A DNA stretch of 59,623 bases from Amanita rubescens (taxonomy: Eukaryota > Basidiomycota > Agaricomycetes > Agaricales > Amanitaceae). The first letter of the stretch is position 1; each line of letters opens with the position of its first letter. Of the stretch, positions 21,460 through 32,479 are shown one piece after another. A program made the position numbers and the translations under genes. The notes beneath the pieces are model-generated. The model was not told the DNA's origin. It worked only from the letters and a program-made list of their open reading frames with translations, and made no database searches. Location: assembly GCA_015039365.1 (NCBI GenBank), contig WION01000318.1:1-59623 (forward strand), written 5' to 3'.

Positions 21460-22530
21460 TGACTCAGAAACGGGACGGCAATACGGTCAAGTCGTTGTGC
21501 GGACCTGGGAGGTTTCATCTTGGCAACATCAGTCCGCGAGCGTATAGTCGATTGCGCATAATACGACATAATTTGATCTGTTGCCGACCTCGAGAACGAT
21601 TGAACTAGGTGGCGTATGGCAAGTGAATGTGGAACGGCTATCCTCGGAGATCATTCGCGATCAGTCTTCTTAGCCTGTTCATTCATCGTCGAGCCTTTCA
21701 ATGCCCTTTTTCTGCTTCATTTACTCAAACAAATGCACTAACACTAGTACCGCAATCGCGCCTGCTTGCGATGCGCCATCCATTTTGACATGTTATACCA
21801 TCAACAGCATTCCCGCATAATCCTATATAGATAGGTTCACGGGTGATATAGATACCTCTATCGTCCCTCGCCTTTCTTACTAGCATTAATAGCCCGAGCA
21901 GAATAAACACGAACGTACAAGGCATAGCGCGTACACGCGACACTGATTATTCTACCCAAAGTAACTTGTAACTTGTAATCTACAACGAAAGATGAAAGAT
22001 AACGAGTACAATAGATGACAGATAACTTTTCATATGTAATGCAATAAACTTAGAATATACGATGTGACGTGTAATGGAGGCGCGCTATGCTCCTTATTAT
22101 GCATATTGTGATTATAACCTGGCGTTGCCATGTGTTCGGTTTTAGTGTTGAAAGCGTGAGGGTAGTCTTTGTGATACAGTACACGTGTGTACGTCGTTAT
22201 TCTTCTTTGCAAGTATTGCGAGGAATGATCTACCATGATCCCGCTCATACGGTTATACACCGCCTCGGGGTATTTCCTACAATGGCAAAACGGTTCGTCA
22301 GCATACCGCAATACCACGATTTCGTCAACTTCTTACCTAGCTCTCAACTGCTCCAACAGATTCGTTGCCCGCCCTCCCGCCCGGACCATCGCCTCCCAAG
22401 TCGACGGTTCCGATAAACAGTCTCCTCAACATCACTCGAGTTTGCTGTCTCAGCAACAGTACCGACAGCGAAATCATGGGGAGCGTGATTCCCAGGAGCC
22501 ACCACGCCCTTAGGGGGATCAGCCAAATTC
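21460..22530. other. Intergenic start of duplication copy II with decayed PPR 3' end
   Basis: Up to about 22330 it matches 8640-9520 and has no preserved open frame. From about 22330 to 22530 it matches the last exon of the intact PPR gene (9549-9760) but with several frame-breaking indels. Confidence 0.5.
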
Positions 22531-23303
22531 TCAAAGATCGCCGTCGCTTGCTCCAAAATCACCAACATTCGCATAACCCCTGATAAAAAAGTTGGCGATA
22601 TACGCCGTCATCTTCACGCCCTGCGCTTGCATCCCGGTGATATATTGAGGTATCAAATCTGTCCGTTTGTGCACTACAAGCGTGTTGATCGTGGCTTCGT
22701 AGGCGACGGCGTCGGGAAGTTCAGCATGGGATTGAGATTCGACATGGCCTTGGGGAGGTCTTTGGAGACGCAACCGTATCCGTGGATCAGGGAGGCAAAG
22801 TGCCCGCCTTGGACGGGGACAGTGGTGTCTTGTTCGAGGGCCGAGAAGGCTTGAGAGACTTGAGCTTCGTATGCGGCGTCCTTTTGACGCCCGAAGGGAG
22901 ACGCGACGCGGGGGGACGGCTTGCTCCTCCTGGTTATCGTCGTTCTGCACAAAAGTACCATCCTGAGAGGTAACAGCATTTGCCTGGGTGACTGCGCGGA
23001 CAGGGCCCTGTATACAGCTATGGGTCAATTGGGGGGCATAAAAAAAGCCAACGAATGACTCACGGTAAATCCGGCGTAGAAACGGCTCCCAGTATTTTGC
23101 TTCTGGCCACCAGGGCCAGGACCATGGCTGTTTCCCCTGCTTGAGCTACCGTTTCCATTCCAAGGACCGGTACCAGCAGCTGTGGATGTACCTGAGGAAG
23201 TTTGAAGTTGGAAAACATTCCTGAGGGTGGAAGTTTGGTTATGTACTGCAGCAGCAGCACGGGAAGTTGTGTGAAGGATATGCGTCGCGACCTTTGGAAT
23301 CAT
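22531..23303 (-). pseudogene. PPR gene copy II: presequence fused to a fragment of the C-terminal repeats
   Basis: Exon 1 (23303-23064) and the intron match copy I almost base for base. Exon 2 then jumps, near 22848, from the region of residue ~135 to the last exon, deleting about 3.28 kb of the parent (between about 10090 and 13368). Just after the join the frame is wrong for about 40 codons. A second small deletion near 22740 then puts it back in the native frame (AELPDAVAYEATINTLVVHK through FFIRGYANVG), before a final shift and a stop at 22531. The open product is about 238 residues: a mitochondrial-type N-terminus plus one to two PPR units. Promoter and splice sites look intact, so transcription is possible. 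Confidence 0.75.
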
Positions 23304-23475
23304 GGTCGCAGACGCAGAGCAATTTGGCTGCTAAGATAAGCGTTTGAGTTGTGACAGCCGAGCGAGTACGTGTCTTGCCGTCAATTTTCTATTCGGGTGT
23401 TTTCGGATCGTGTTATTAGTATTCCAAATGGAGATGTGGATTGTATCCGACTAGCAAAATTACATATGGTGGCAC

Positions 23476-25660
23476 CTATGTAGAGGGCGGTTCATCGATA
23501 ACGACATCTAAATTTCCCTGATAACCTTCGCCATCCATATTTCTCCCAGATCCAGAGGAATTGACATCTTCCGGGGATGTGTGCTGAGATGAGCCGGGTA
23601 TACCAGCACCTTGTGTGGCTGCATAATCTAGTTAAACATAAACCATTCTCGAGAAGGCGACTCACCACGATGCCTAGATAGTCCACCTAATTCCCTTTCC
23701 TCACCCAGTGTGGGATTCCTGTCGTAAACACGAGAAAGAGGACGGCGCCCTGCCACCGTGCCGTTTACGCCGGCAGAGTTGGGCACAAATGCGGCATCTG
23801 AGGCTTCAAGTGCATGATCGATACGGTGTTCCCATGTAACCTCATTAGCTTTTAGTGCTCTATGTAACTGTGACTGCAGATCATCCTTGGGCCCATCACG
23901 ATGGCGCGTCACGGCGCGAAGAAATTCACACCCAGATGGCGACGAGCACATTGCTGAAGACTTGGAAATGACGCTGGCATAGATCAATGCCGTGAGGAAG
24001 AGGTAGTAGGACCCCTTGCCTTCGTTCAGGTAAGTAGTGGTCACGGTCAGGAGGTAGGCATGCCTGGCCTGCATTTCCTTGGATAGTGAACATTTGGTGA
24101 GGATATCGGCGGATAGGACCAGAAACCAATAAGTGTAAGGTGACGTATGCGTCGTCTTGTTGATGCATTGACTGTCGGGATGGAAATGTACGGCGAAGCT
24201 GAAGAAACGGGTGAGGGTACCGATGAGCACCCCATGGGCGTCAGGAGAGAGTTCGTCTTGGTACATTAGCGTTATGACAAGACCCGATGCTAGGGAAGGA
24301 CGTACCAGGTTTGGAGATGAGATGAAGTGGTTGGTGGTTTGGAACTGAATCGAAGGTGCGGGGCCGTTCGAACAGCCAACGTGTAGTGAGGACATATGCC
24401 TCGACGAGGGCAGAGGTCTGAGAAGGTCGGCCCTTGCAGGTAGCAATTTGCACGAGAGCCACCGAGCTGAGCTCTTCTCGGGTTGCCGAGTTCTCGCGTG
24501 AGAACAGTGCAGAAGGAACAAATTCAGAAGGTGGAAGGAAGGGAATAAGGTCCGCGAGATCCCCTGTCGCGAAGAGGTCCAAGTGGATGGGGAGAACCTC
24601 TCCAAGGCACTTTGCCAATGCTGTCCTTTCCTTCTCGCCTTCCGCAGACCTACTTTCCTTCACTGAAACAAGGGCTTTAATGGCATCGTATGCGAATACC
24701 ATCTCAAGGTCCTCTGGTATAGATTCCAAATGACTCAGCGGTTTATTCTTGACAGCAAAGTCCTCCTTGCGCCGTTGAAGCCAGATTCGGCTCCTTGAAC
24801 TCCAATCTCTCTGGTGAAGGAAGAGAAGCGACTGTGGGGATCGGTATGGGGATGGAAAACAGTCTGGATTGTCGCTCGACCGTGCTCCAGGGAATAATTG
24901 TAGTGTAGGATGAAGAGTTGTGGTAAGGAGGAACAGAAATGTAAACCCAATGGCGATGGCGACAGGAGTTGCGACGGGCCAGCTGAGTTCGAAAAGGAAC
25001 ACGACAAGGCCAACAAGAAAGAAGGTAAGGCCCAGAATGAGAATAACCGGAAGGGAAGTAAATATGAGAGGGATATACGATTTCTGGAGGCCGAGAGAGT
25101 GCATGTGGCTGAAGCCGAGGGATTCGGATCCATCGCTCAGAGTGCTCATGTGAGTTCGTATCCATTGGAGAGAGACGATCCCTATGAGCGCAACCGTGAG
25201 ACTGAGCACCAGGCTGAGGAACCAGAAGATATTCACGCAGACACTGATGGTGTGGTCAATTCTAGGTTCACTCCCCGTGCCAACCAAGGTTTGGCCCGCA
25301 GACTGGGCGGCAATCTGCCTCAAGAGCTGAACGCTTTCCTGAGCGGGATCCGGTCGGAGAGCCTTCTGTGATTCGATTAGAAAAGCAGTCACGATAGCAG
25401 AGAATAAACCGGACTGGTATGAATGCGGTGTCAGTAAACGATTGACTGGTTCGAAAGGTGACTCACGAAGATCAAAATGTTCTGGACTTCATCCTTCCAG
25501 CTGTCGCACTGCTCCTTATCTTTCCGCATCCACAGCTCTCGTACTGTGGTCCAGTGTTGTCCATCCTTTATGGGCTCAGTCTAGGTACCCCACAAGTTAG
25601 CGTCAAGGGTAGATATGCAAATAATCCAAGAATAATCACTGGTGTGTTTTGTTTAGCCAT
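23476..25660 (-). CDS. DUF6535 multi-pass membrane protein (copy II)
   Basis: Five exons at 25660-25640 (MAKQNTP), 25580-25467, 25413-24306, 24256-23666, 23627-23476; the total is a multiple of three, about 661 residues. The four membrane segments and the WKDEVQNIL block are kept. It differs from copy I by many substitutions and in-frame indels (exon 3 is 12 nt shorter, exon 4 is 3 nt shorter), while the last exon is nearly identical. The acceptor of exon 4 has drifted from CTAG to CAAG but still ends in AG. In-frame length changes without any stop suggest that both copies remain under selection. Confidence 0.83.
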
Positions 25661-25753
25661 ACGCAAGGGATGGAGATCGTGTTGATGAGGTTGAGAATGG
25701 GTAAGGAAGATCCAAAGAGTACATCACGAAAACAATGCGGCTCTGCCTTGCGT

Positions 25754-25767
25754 TAGACTATTTTTGA
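25754..25767 (+). repeat. Left direct repeat of the 4-kb insertion
   Basis: TAGACTATTTTTGA. The uninterrupted form in copy I is TAGACCATTTTTGA (16322-16335). Left of it the sequence matches copy I; right of it the match stops. Confidence 0.65.
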
Positions 25768-25892
25768 CCGTCCGACACTTTAAAAGGGAACCTGTCGTGA
25801 CCATCACATGCAGTGACGGTAGAGTATGTTTATTCCACCCCTTGCTTCTTTGATCGTCCTGCTGCCAGGTTCTAACAAATCGTCGACATCAG

Positions 25893-26814
25893 GGGTCATA
25901 CATAGCGCTGCTGAGAGACGCCCCGACGTGCATTAGGTCTTGTACTAATGATGATCAAGAATATCGAGTGAACTAGAAAGGCTTGCCAGACTCATTGCTC
26001 GGTATGAAGGAGCTGATGTTCATGCTCCATACTCATTAGCTGAATGCCGCCGTCCCAGGACATCTGGCCTCGTTGTCCGCAAAGCTTGGCTTTACGCTGG
26101 TGTATATATCCACAGGCGAGTACTACATATCTTAACGCAGACTCGGACAGACTACGTCTTTGATGGAACATCACCGCCTTATTCGCCATCATCTCCAACG
26201 AACCCCTTGCAGCTCTACGGCCAAACGAAGCGCGACGGAGAGCTTGCCATCCAGGGCGTAGAAGGGGCAAAATCAGTCATTCTTCGCGTTCCCGTCTTGT
26301 ACGCTTCGCTTATTTTGATTCGCGCTATCCCTCAATGTCTGATCACCAGATATGGTCCAGCGTCCAAGAATTCTGACTCTGCTATCAATATCCTGTTAGA
26401 CGTCGTATCCGATCAGTCTGGAAAAACCTACAAGATGGATCACTTTGCAACCAGATATCCCACCAACATTATCGACATTGCAAAGTTCCTCGGCGCTTAT
26501 CAGGTATATCCCAAGACCATGACCCAGAATCATTCACTTAAAGAATTTTTTAGCGCTCCAAAAACCTCTTCCTCCCATCCTGCATTATTCAGCAACCGAG
26601 CCTTATACGAAATACGAAATCTGCCTCGTCTTTGCGAAACTACTTGGCCTTTCTCACAAGCACATCATCCCGCAAGCTGACCCTCCTATGGATCCCGCAG
26701 CCGAGGAACTGCCAACTAGATACGCGCGAAGCTGAGGGACTAGTCGGCGGCGGTCTTGATCTTTCTCTTTTCGAAGAATGGTGGACTGAGCACCTTCAGA
26801 CAAAGAAAGTGTAA
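25893..26814 (+). pseudogene. MAT2B/RmlD-like NAD(P)-binding protein fragment, 5'-truncated and frameshifted
   Basis: Family motifs in order: VIHSAAERRPDV (about 25893-25930), then AAVPGHLASLSAKLGFT, YIST-DYVFDG across a 35-nt intron (26116-26150, GC-AG donor CAG|GCGAGT), LQLYGQTKRDGE (the YxxxK pair), RVPVL-YGPA across an intron (26300-26349), KMDHFATRYPTNI, and a C-terminal RNCQLDTREAEGL. These fit the regulatory beta subunit of methionine adenosyltransferase and its RmlD-type relatives. The N-terminal dinucleotide-binding region is missing at the insertion edge, splice phases disagree around 26510-26555, and a frameshift lies near 26690. It cannot be functional as read. 26815-27104 holds no gene. 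Confidence 0.72.
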
Positions 26815-27104
26815 AATGTGCCTTGTAACATCAGGCATGATACTTCTTTTGACGAAAAGAATGCCGTGAATAAGATAATACGCCCATCATGATCAAGGTC
26901 AAGCTAGGACGATATCAAGACAGGCTGGAGATATTTCATGGATAGTTACAGAATAAATCAGTGAAAGAGGCGGACGAAATGATATATATCAGGTCACGTT
27001 CGGATATAGCGCATAAAATATTCATTTCAGAGGAACTTCTATATACACTACGTGATATGATGGGTTCGACAAAAAGACTCGTGCAACACTGGTGTCGCCA
27101 TTCT

Positions 27105-29514
27105 CTAGTCCTCGCCTTCTAAGTGAAGGCAATTACGAAGCCGTGCCATTTCTTTATCTTTGGCTTCTTGATCATCACATTGTTTCGAATGCCCAAAGTC
27201 GATTATTGTGACTCCCAAGTCACCAATAAGGATATTCGCCCGACGGATGTCTCCGTGGAGTGTGCCTGCACCATGAATGGACTTCAATGTTGACAAAGCC
27301 GATTTGCTAATTTGGAACGGATAAGGTTGTAAGTCGAATAAGTCTTGGTGAAGAAACCTACCGGTCAGAGATTGACAGATTGCCTTGGAACTCAGAGAGT
27401 GAAACACCAGCATAAAGCAAGACCAGAGCACAAGCACAGCCTTCGGAGTCGTCAAAGATACCCAGTGCTGTCGTGATACCTTGATAAATTCCTTTTGACT
27501 TCAAATGGCGATAAACTTCGTATTCGCTCCTAAGCGCATCCCGTTGTTCACTGTCGAACGCGAGCTTGACGACAACGTCAAGTGGCATAGCACCATCCAA
27601 AACTTCTGGCTTAAGTGTGCCTCCGTGCACCACGCCTGTCGCGCCCCGCCCAATTTCTGATGTTAGAACAATCGTCAGACATTCCTCTAGTTCGTAAGAG
27701 CGGAGGGTTCGTTGAGAAAACGGAGGAGGTGAACAGCTTGTGTGTGCCATAATCGAAGGAGCAGAGCGAAGGAATGAGGCAGGGATTGGTGAGTCGTATA
27801 CGTCGTATTGGAGGTAGAGAAGGACCACATCACGGTTGCTGGCTGCATCCTTGGCTCTCTAATGCTCGTCAGGTTCGTCGGAAGGTTGACATGTCAACGT
27901 ACCTCGATGGCCGCCAATTCATCACGAGTAAGACGTTTCCTTCCGGAAGCGCCTCGGGATCTACCACTATTCCCACCTCTACCACTACCTCTACCACTAC
28001 CTCTACCCTTGCGACGTCCGCGGCCGCCACGGCCGCCCTTACGGGCACTTCCAGAACCACGACTATGATCTTGGCCGTCTTGGTCTTCGCCACCGCTGCC
28101 ATCACCACTGTCGTCACCACCACTACCGTCGCCAGAGGGCTTTGATTCAGCTCGCTGCTGCCACCGGTCCATCATGTCTTGGATGGCAGCAATATAGATC
28201 CCAACATGGATTTTCCCGTACCCAGGGTCAGAGCACGTAGATGGTACGATGAGCTCCGAAACATAAAGTGTCTGAGATTGTCGATGGCGAAGACACACGA
28301 GCTCTTGGTTGCCCGAGTGAAGGACGATGACTGTCCCATCGACTCGTACAGCTTGTGCCCACGCCTGCATAAAGTCGACATTCAGTATCATTTTGACAGG
28401 CATCCCACTACATACACGTCACCTGTTGCACTAACTTTTGCGCAGTTTTCTCATTTTGATCTTGGTAGGCCTCGTCGTCTGTGTCGCGCATCTTGCCTTT
28501 ACGTTTCGACCCACTCGGTGGTGGTGGTGTTGGTGACGGAGGCATTGAAGAACCTGACCCACTTTGCACAGTCGTGTCATGCCGATCTTGGTAGGCCTCG
28601 TCATCTGGTGATGATGGAAGAGGATGCGTTGAAGAACCTGACGCCGCAGCTGATTGAGTTACCGGATTTTGTAGCGGTTGTATGTTGATTTCTTCGTCGC
28701 GATCTTCTCCAGGGAGATTCCAGGGAGGAGCAAGCGCATCATGTCCAACGACCGTCTTATAGACCTTCTCTATTTCCCTCACATGTGTAGGAATTGACTT
28801 GCAATCTTCATCATCGCAGGACGTCCACTTAAACTCGCCCAGAGTACGGACCGCGGCCATCACTTCAGGAGGGCCTACAGGTACACTCTTCATCTCCCAA
28901 GTCGCCAAAGATGTCATGGACTCCCTAGCCTCTTCAATTACAGCACGAACCTTGCTGTCCACAACATTCAAGACGGATTTCAGTTCCATTTCGAGCTCAT
29001 CATCGGTGTTTGCAATGAAGCAGAGCCGCCCGTCCATAATTGCATAACCTGAAGGAGCTGGAGATTGCGTCCAATACAAGAGACTGCGCCATCGCGGAAA
29101 TGAAGGGTGCAGAGCGAGCATCGAAGCCACAGACGAGCAGTATCTGGCGGTGGTCTTGTCGTAAAAGTCGCCAACTGCTTTCTCATTTGTCACAGTCCGT
29201 GGTATACGATACGTGTCCCCCGCTCGTTGTTGGGCTGTTATGAAGTCGACAAAGTTCACAGGTGGAAGAGCTCCCAAAGCGGCGTCAAGTGCTTTATCGA
29301 CATTTTTCGCGAGATCCTGGACTAGGGAAGGAAGCGGCACTACGTTCTTGATAACCAAATCGGGAGAAAAGTGTTTGTCATAAAATGCGGATTTACGGGT
29401 GGCGGTTGATGTCTTCGTTTGTGTCTTCGTTTCAGGAATGACAATGAGACGAGGGGGATTCCAAGAGAACAATGCCTCGATTTCGTCGCGAACTTCAGCA
29501 GTGGTAGAAGTCAT
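27105..29514 (-). CDS. Protein kinase-like protein with long N-terminal region and Gly/Arg-rich linker
   Basis: Four exons in phase: 29514-28423, 28364-27903, 27858-27362, 27306-27105; about 750 residues. Residues 1-360 form an unrecognised N-terminal region with an acidic/Pro-rich tail. A Gly/Arg/Ser-rich low-complexity stretch follows (about 440-510). The C-terminal ~230 residues are a compact kinase domain: glycine loop GRGATGVVHGG, Lys in DVVVKLAFD, catalytic loop HGDIRRANILI, and DFGHS. The short catalytic loop and lack of an evident activation segment recall Bud32-like and fungal small kinases. Key residues are present, so activity is plausible. Substrate unknown. The whole gene lies inside the insertion in duplication copy II. 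All three introns were placed by consensus and phase. Confidence 0.75.
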
Positions 29515-29523
29515 AGCTCAATC

Positions 29524-29547
29524 AGTCACAGTCACAGTCACAGTCAC
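29524..29547. repeat. Short tandem repeat (AGTCAC)x4
   Basis: Four perfect 6-nt units lie about 10 bp upstream of the kinase start codon, in its presumed 5' leader. Confidence 0.8.
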
Positions 29548-29681
29548 TTCTACACAGTTGTCCTTGGAACAATGCGTGTCGATGTTTGTCGTTCACCTTT
29601 CTGTTGCAAAAGCATTTGCCGTTGTCGATTCAATCCATCTCCCGCAATTGCCGCTGCTGATTTAACAAACGGTTCTTTAAG

Positions 29682-29840
29682 ATACTGCCTGGGCCACACG
29701 CTCCCCGTGAACTTGTCCAACCCATTGGTAACTACAATATCTCTTCCCCGTCTTTCTTAGAGGAAAACATTGTCGTCACCGACTTTGGTCAATCCTATGA
29801 CATAACGGCTCCGCCAAAGGATTACAATAGACTTTTTTGA
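29682..29840 (+). pseudogene. SRPK-like protein kinase fragment
   Basis: An open stretch reads PGPHAPRELVQPIG, then EENIVVTDFGQSYDITAPPK, which is the DFG region typical of fungal SRPK-type kinases. Nothing of the N-lobe or the C-terminal lobe is present. The fragment ends at the right-hand direct repeat of the insertion, so the gene was cut by the rearrangement. The stretch 29841-30256 beyond it is copy II intergenic sequence with no gene. Confidence 0.6.
29828..29840 (+). repeat. Right direct repeat of the 4-kb insertion
   Basis: TAGACTTTTTTGA, followed by CAAGCAACAACGGACG, which matches copy I immediately after its single repeat unit. Confidence 0.65.
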
Positions 29841-30256
29841 CAAGCAACAACGGACGACGTGAGAGAACTCTGCAACGATCGCCTTCCATAATTAGCGTGA
29901 GTCCGACTCACTGACTCGTGGATAGAAGGCTCTTCTTATCTCGTTGATCTAACACCCACTGTATCAACTTCGATGGGACCAGTCAATGTTGATCAAATTG
30001 TGGTAGTGACAACTAGTTTAGGAAACTCAAAGTCATATTGGTGACAGTTTGCAGCGCCCTCATGTCGCTCAGACCCAACAGTATGCATCATAAATGTAAA
30101 AATCCATAGAGCAGAGCTAAGAGTTCAAGTAAATACAGTTCCTGTGAAAATAAATAGAAATCATGAAGGGAAGAAACGTGGACCTGGGAGATGTGTCATA
30201 TTGAAAAAAGGTGATGGCATGGCAGAGGGAACTAGATTATGACTGCCCAATCCCTC

Positions 30257-32353
30257 TCAGTCTAGCAGAGGCCCAAGTTGCTTCCTGATGACCTGCTCTG
30301 GGTTGGTGGTAAAGTCAATGTCATCAAGGGCTGACTTTCTTAGATCATTATAAACATTGAGCACAAGGTTGCTCGATAACGCTCTCGGTGGGTCAGGCAA
30401 CTGGAGCAATAATTTGAAGACGCCGTGCAGTATCAAAACGAGGTTAATAATGTAGGTTGCCAGAAATTTCCCCGTTGAGGGGCTAATTCATAGAAAGCAT
30501 AGGTGAGCAGATATCAGCAGGCTAGGGTTGTACATACTATTTTTGATATTTGTCATAAAGGTATTGAATGGCTGGGGGCTTGAAGCCAAAACTCTCTAGC
30601 AGGGCCGGTAACACGGCAGCACCTGTGCTACCAAAACTCGACACAGGTTCTGTGGGAAAGCTGGAAAAGAAAAGGGGAACACCTCAATCATGCATCACAT
30701 TCTCTCCAAAGGCAACATACCGTGTCGGATCGATCTGATCGTCAATAAGGGGCTTTACTAGGCCAATCATCTTAGTAAAAAAGTCGGTCCCCGACAGGAT
30801 CTCAAACCATGTGTCAATGATGATAGAGGGATTTAAAAGAAACTCGACAGCTAACCTTGGTGGGGTCATTGAAGTTCCAGACCTTCAAAACGTCATCATG
30901 AATGCGATGAACACAGTCAATCAAAATTTGGCCTTCGAATTCACTGCTTTGACCAAGATCCCGCCAATACTCTTATCAGGCTCGTGAGCGTATCATTCAA
31001 ACGGGTGAAGAGAAATAGGAATACTTTTGAAACCTTCGCTAATGACCCAAGATGAGCGCAGATTCCGGAACAGCTGAAGGAGCTGGTCCCCACCTAATAG
31101 AGACCTCGACCTTCTGGCGGACATTGACCTGCTGAGCTGCGACCCAAAGAACCCAGAGTTTATCCCCAATCTCATGTAGCGTGCTACGGGTCTCCTTTGT
31201 TAGGTCGATGAGCGTCTCTGTATGGTGGTGTCAATAGAAGGTGACCGAGGAGGCGAAATGAACGAACGTTGTGTGTTCTCAGGCTCAGTTGATACTTTCA
31301 CGCAAGGTATCGAGAGATCTGTCACTGCCCGCAGCTCCTTGACGGAAAGATTAAAGGAGTCCGACGCATTTCTTTCAGCATCGTCGCCCCTCTTCTGCTT
31401 GTCTGGCTGGTTGTCTTGTCTCCAAAACTGTGTCACAAGCCGATCATACTTGGTGAAAACCGCGATGATGGGGATATTGACTATACGAACGATAAGCCAT
31501 CAATCAATCAACGAAGCGGCCACGCACGTTCTTTGGCGAGTTTCAGCAGCCTCTCGTCACCCGTTTGCAATAGTCTTCCCCCTTTCCGGGGTGTCTCGAT
31601 GCAGAACCTGCCAATGGGGGCAGAGAAGAATGAGTGACCATCTAAATGTCGCGTGAATCAGGTCTCACCATATAGCGTGAATCCTTCCAGGGAGATCGTA
31701 TTTCAAACGTCTTTTGAGGAAAATTTTCCACCGTATCCCAGTTGACCCCGGAGCCGGCCTCAAAACCTTTGCTGTCGTGCAGGATGAAGCGAGGGTTCGC
31801 GGGTGACGTGTATTCCCGCTCAATGTCGGCGTCTCCGGCACGATTATTGGGAATATCAATCTAGAGATCGGGTTGAATTTCCGTTATAGCGCGCTAGACA
31901 ACACGAACCTTATCCGGATCGATGTTGAAAATGCTTCGGACGAGAGAAGACTTCCCTACACCAGACTAGCCCCCTTGTGAGTGCAGTTGCACGGGTGACA
32001 GAACCAGAGCCCTCACATTTCCGATGAGAACGATGCGAAACCTCAAATCCGTATCAGGCTATGATTTATCACTGTCGATTACACGCTCACCTTGGGCATT
32101 CTGCTAGCGTCTCATCCACTTGAGAGGGTAAACTTTTCGGGACGGCGGGTATCTGGGGTTGTTGCTCGACAGCCTCGACTTGGGGAGGAGAATAGGGCGT
32201 GGGCGTGACGACGGGCGAAATTCGCTTGTTGGCCGGTTGGTCAGCTTCCGATTCCGGTTTGGAAGGACTCTCCGCCGCTCTTGGGGGAGGTGGCGCGGTG
32301 GGGGTACTAGCTTCGGGGGGTTTCGACCGTCGAAAACAAAATGGGATACACAT
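30257..32353 (-). pseudogene. G-domain (P-loop GTPase) protein gene, copy II, frameshifted in the GTPase core
   Basis: Same structure as copy I. Start ATG near 32353 (MCIPFCFRRSKPPEAS) and an open Pro-rich exon (to about 32115). Core motifs: G1 SGVGKSSLVRSIF, G3 HDSKGFEAGSG, G4 TKYD; C-terminus at 30257. In the exon after G3, copy I reads WDTVETFLKRR but copy II has one extra base in the A/T run near 31723, so that WDTVEN and LKRRLKYDL are in different frames. The junction from the first exon to the core is also unclear: the best donor (GTGAGC) gives the wrong phase, and only a weaker GTGGAT donor keeps it. If the base call is right, this copy is also broken. Confidence 0.6.
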
Positions 32354-32479
32354 GAGATGGTCGTGGTAGGTTGTCAAGTTGTGGACTCTCGTTTATGTGT
32401 CCCTGTGCTAGTACTACTATGGGTGATCAGCGCTCGGCTTTAGCGCTCGTCCCGGCGCGTGACGCGTGACTCGGACGGA
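32354..32479. promoter_or_regulatory. Short bidirectional promoter between the G-domain gene and SCO1 (copy II)
   Basis: About 126 bp between two divergent ATGs, the equivalent of 19735-19834. It must drive the only intact SCO1 in the window. Confidence 0.4.

Larger units (their letters stand above)
25768..29827. other. 4.06-kb insertion in copy II carrying gene pieces
   Basis: The sequence has no counterpart in copy I and is bounded by 13-14 bp near-identical direct repeats. Its left part is a MAT2B-like gene lacking its 5' end, its middle is a complete kinase gene, and its right part is an SRPK-like kinase fragment that is cut exactly at the right-hand repeat. I see no terminal inverted repeats, transposase or reverse transcriptase. 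The gene pieces retain introns, so it is not a retrocopy. It looks like a chunk of another genomic locus pasted in, or copy I lost it by recombination between the repeats. Confidence 0.6.

Noticed and set aside
27774..28145. Thr/Ala-rich plus-strand protein of 123 residues
   Set aside because: It is the reverse strand of the Gly/Arg-rich linker in the kinase gene.
27105..29514. Two separate genes (a 368-residue protein and a small kinase)
   Set aside because: Three consensus introns join all four open frames in phase, and the linker between them is continuous coding-like sequence.
25768..29827. A DNA transposon or retroelement as the 4-kb insert
   Set aside because: No transposase, reverse transcriptase, terminal inverted repeats or LTRs were seen, and the genes inside keep introns.
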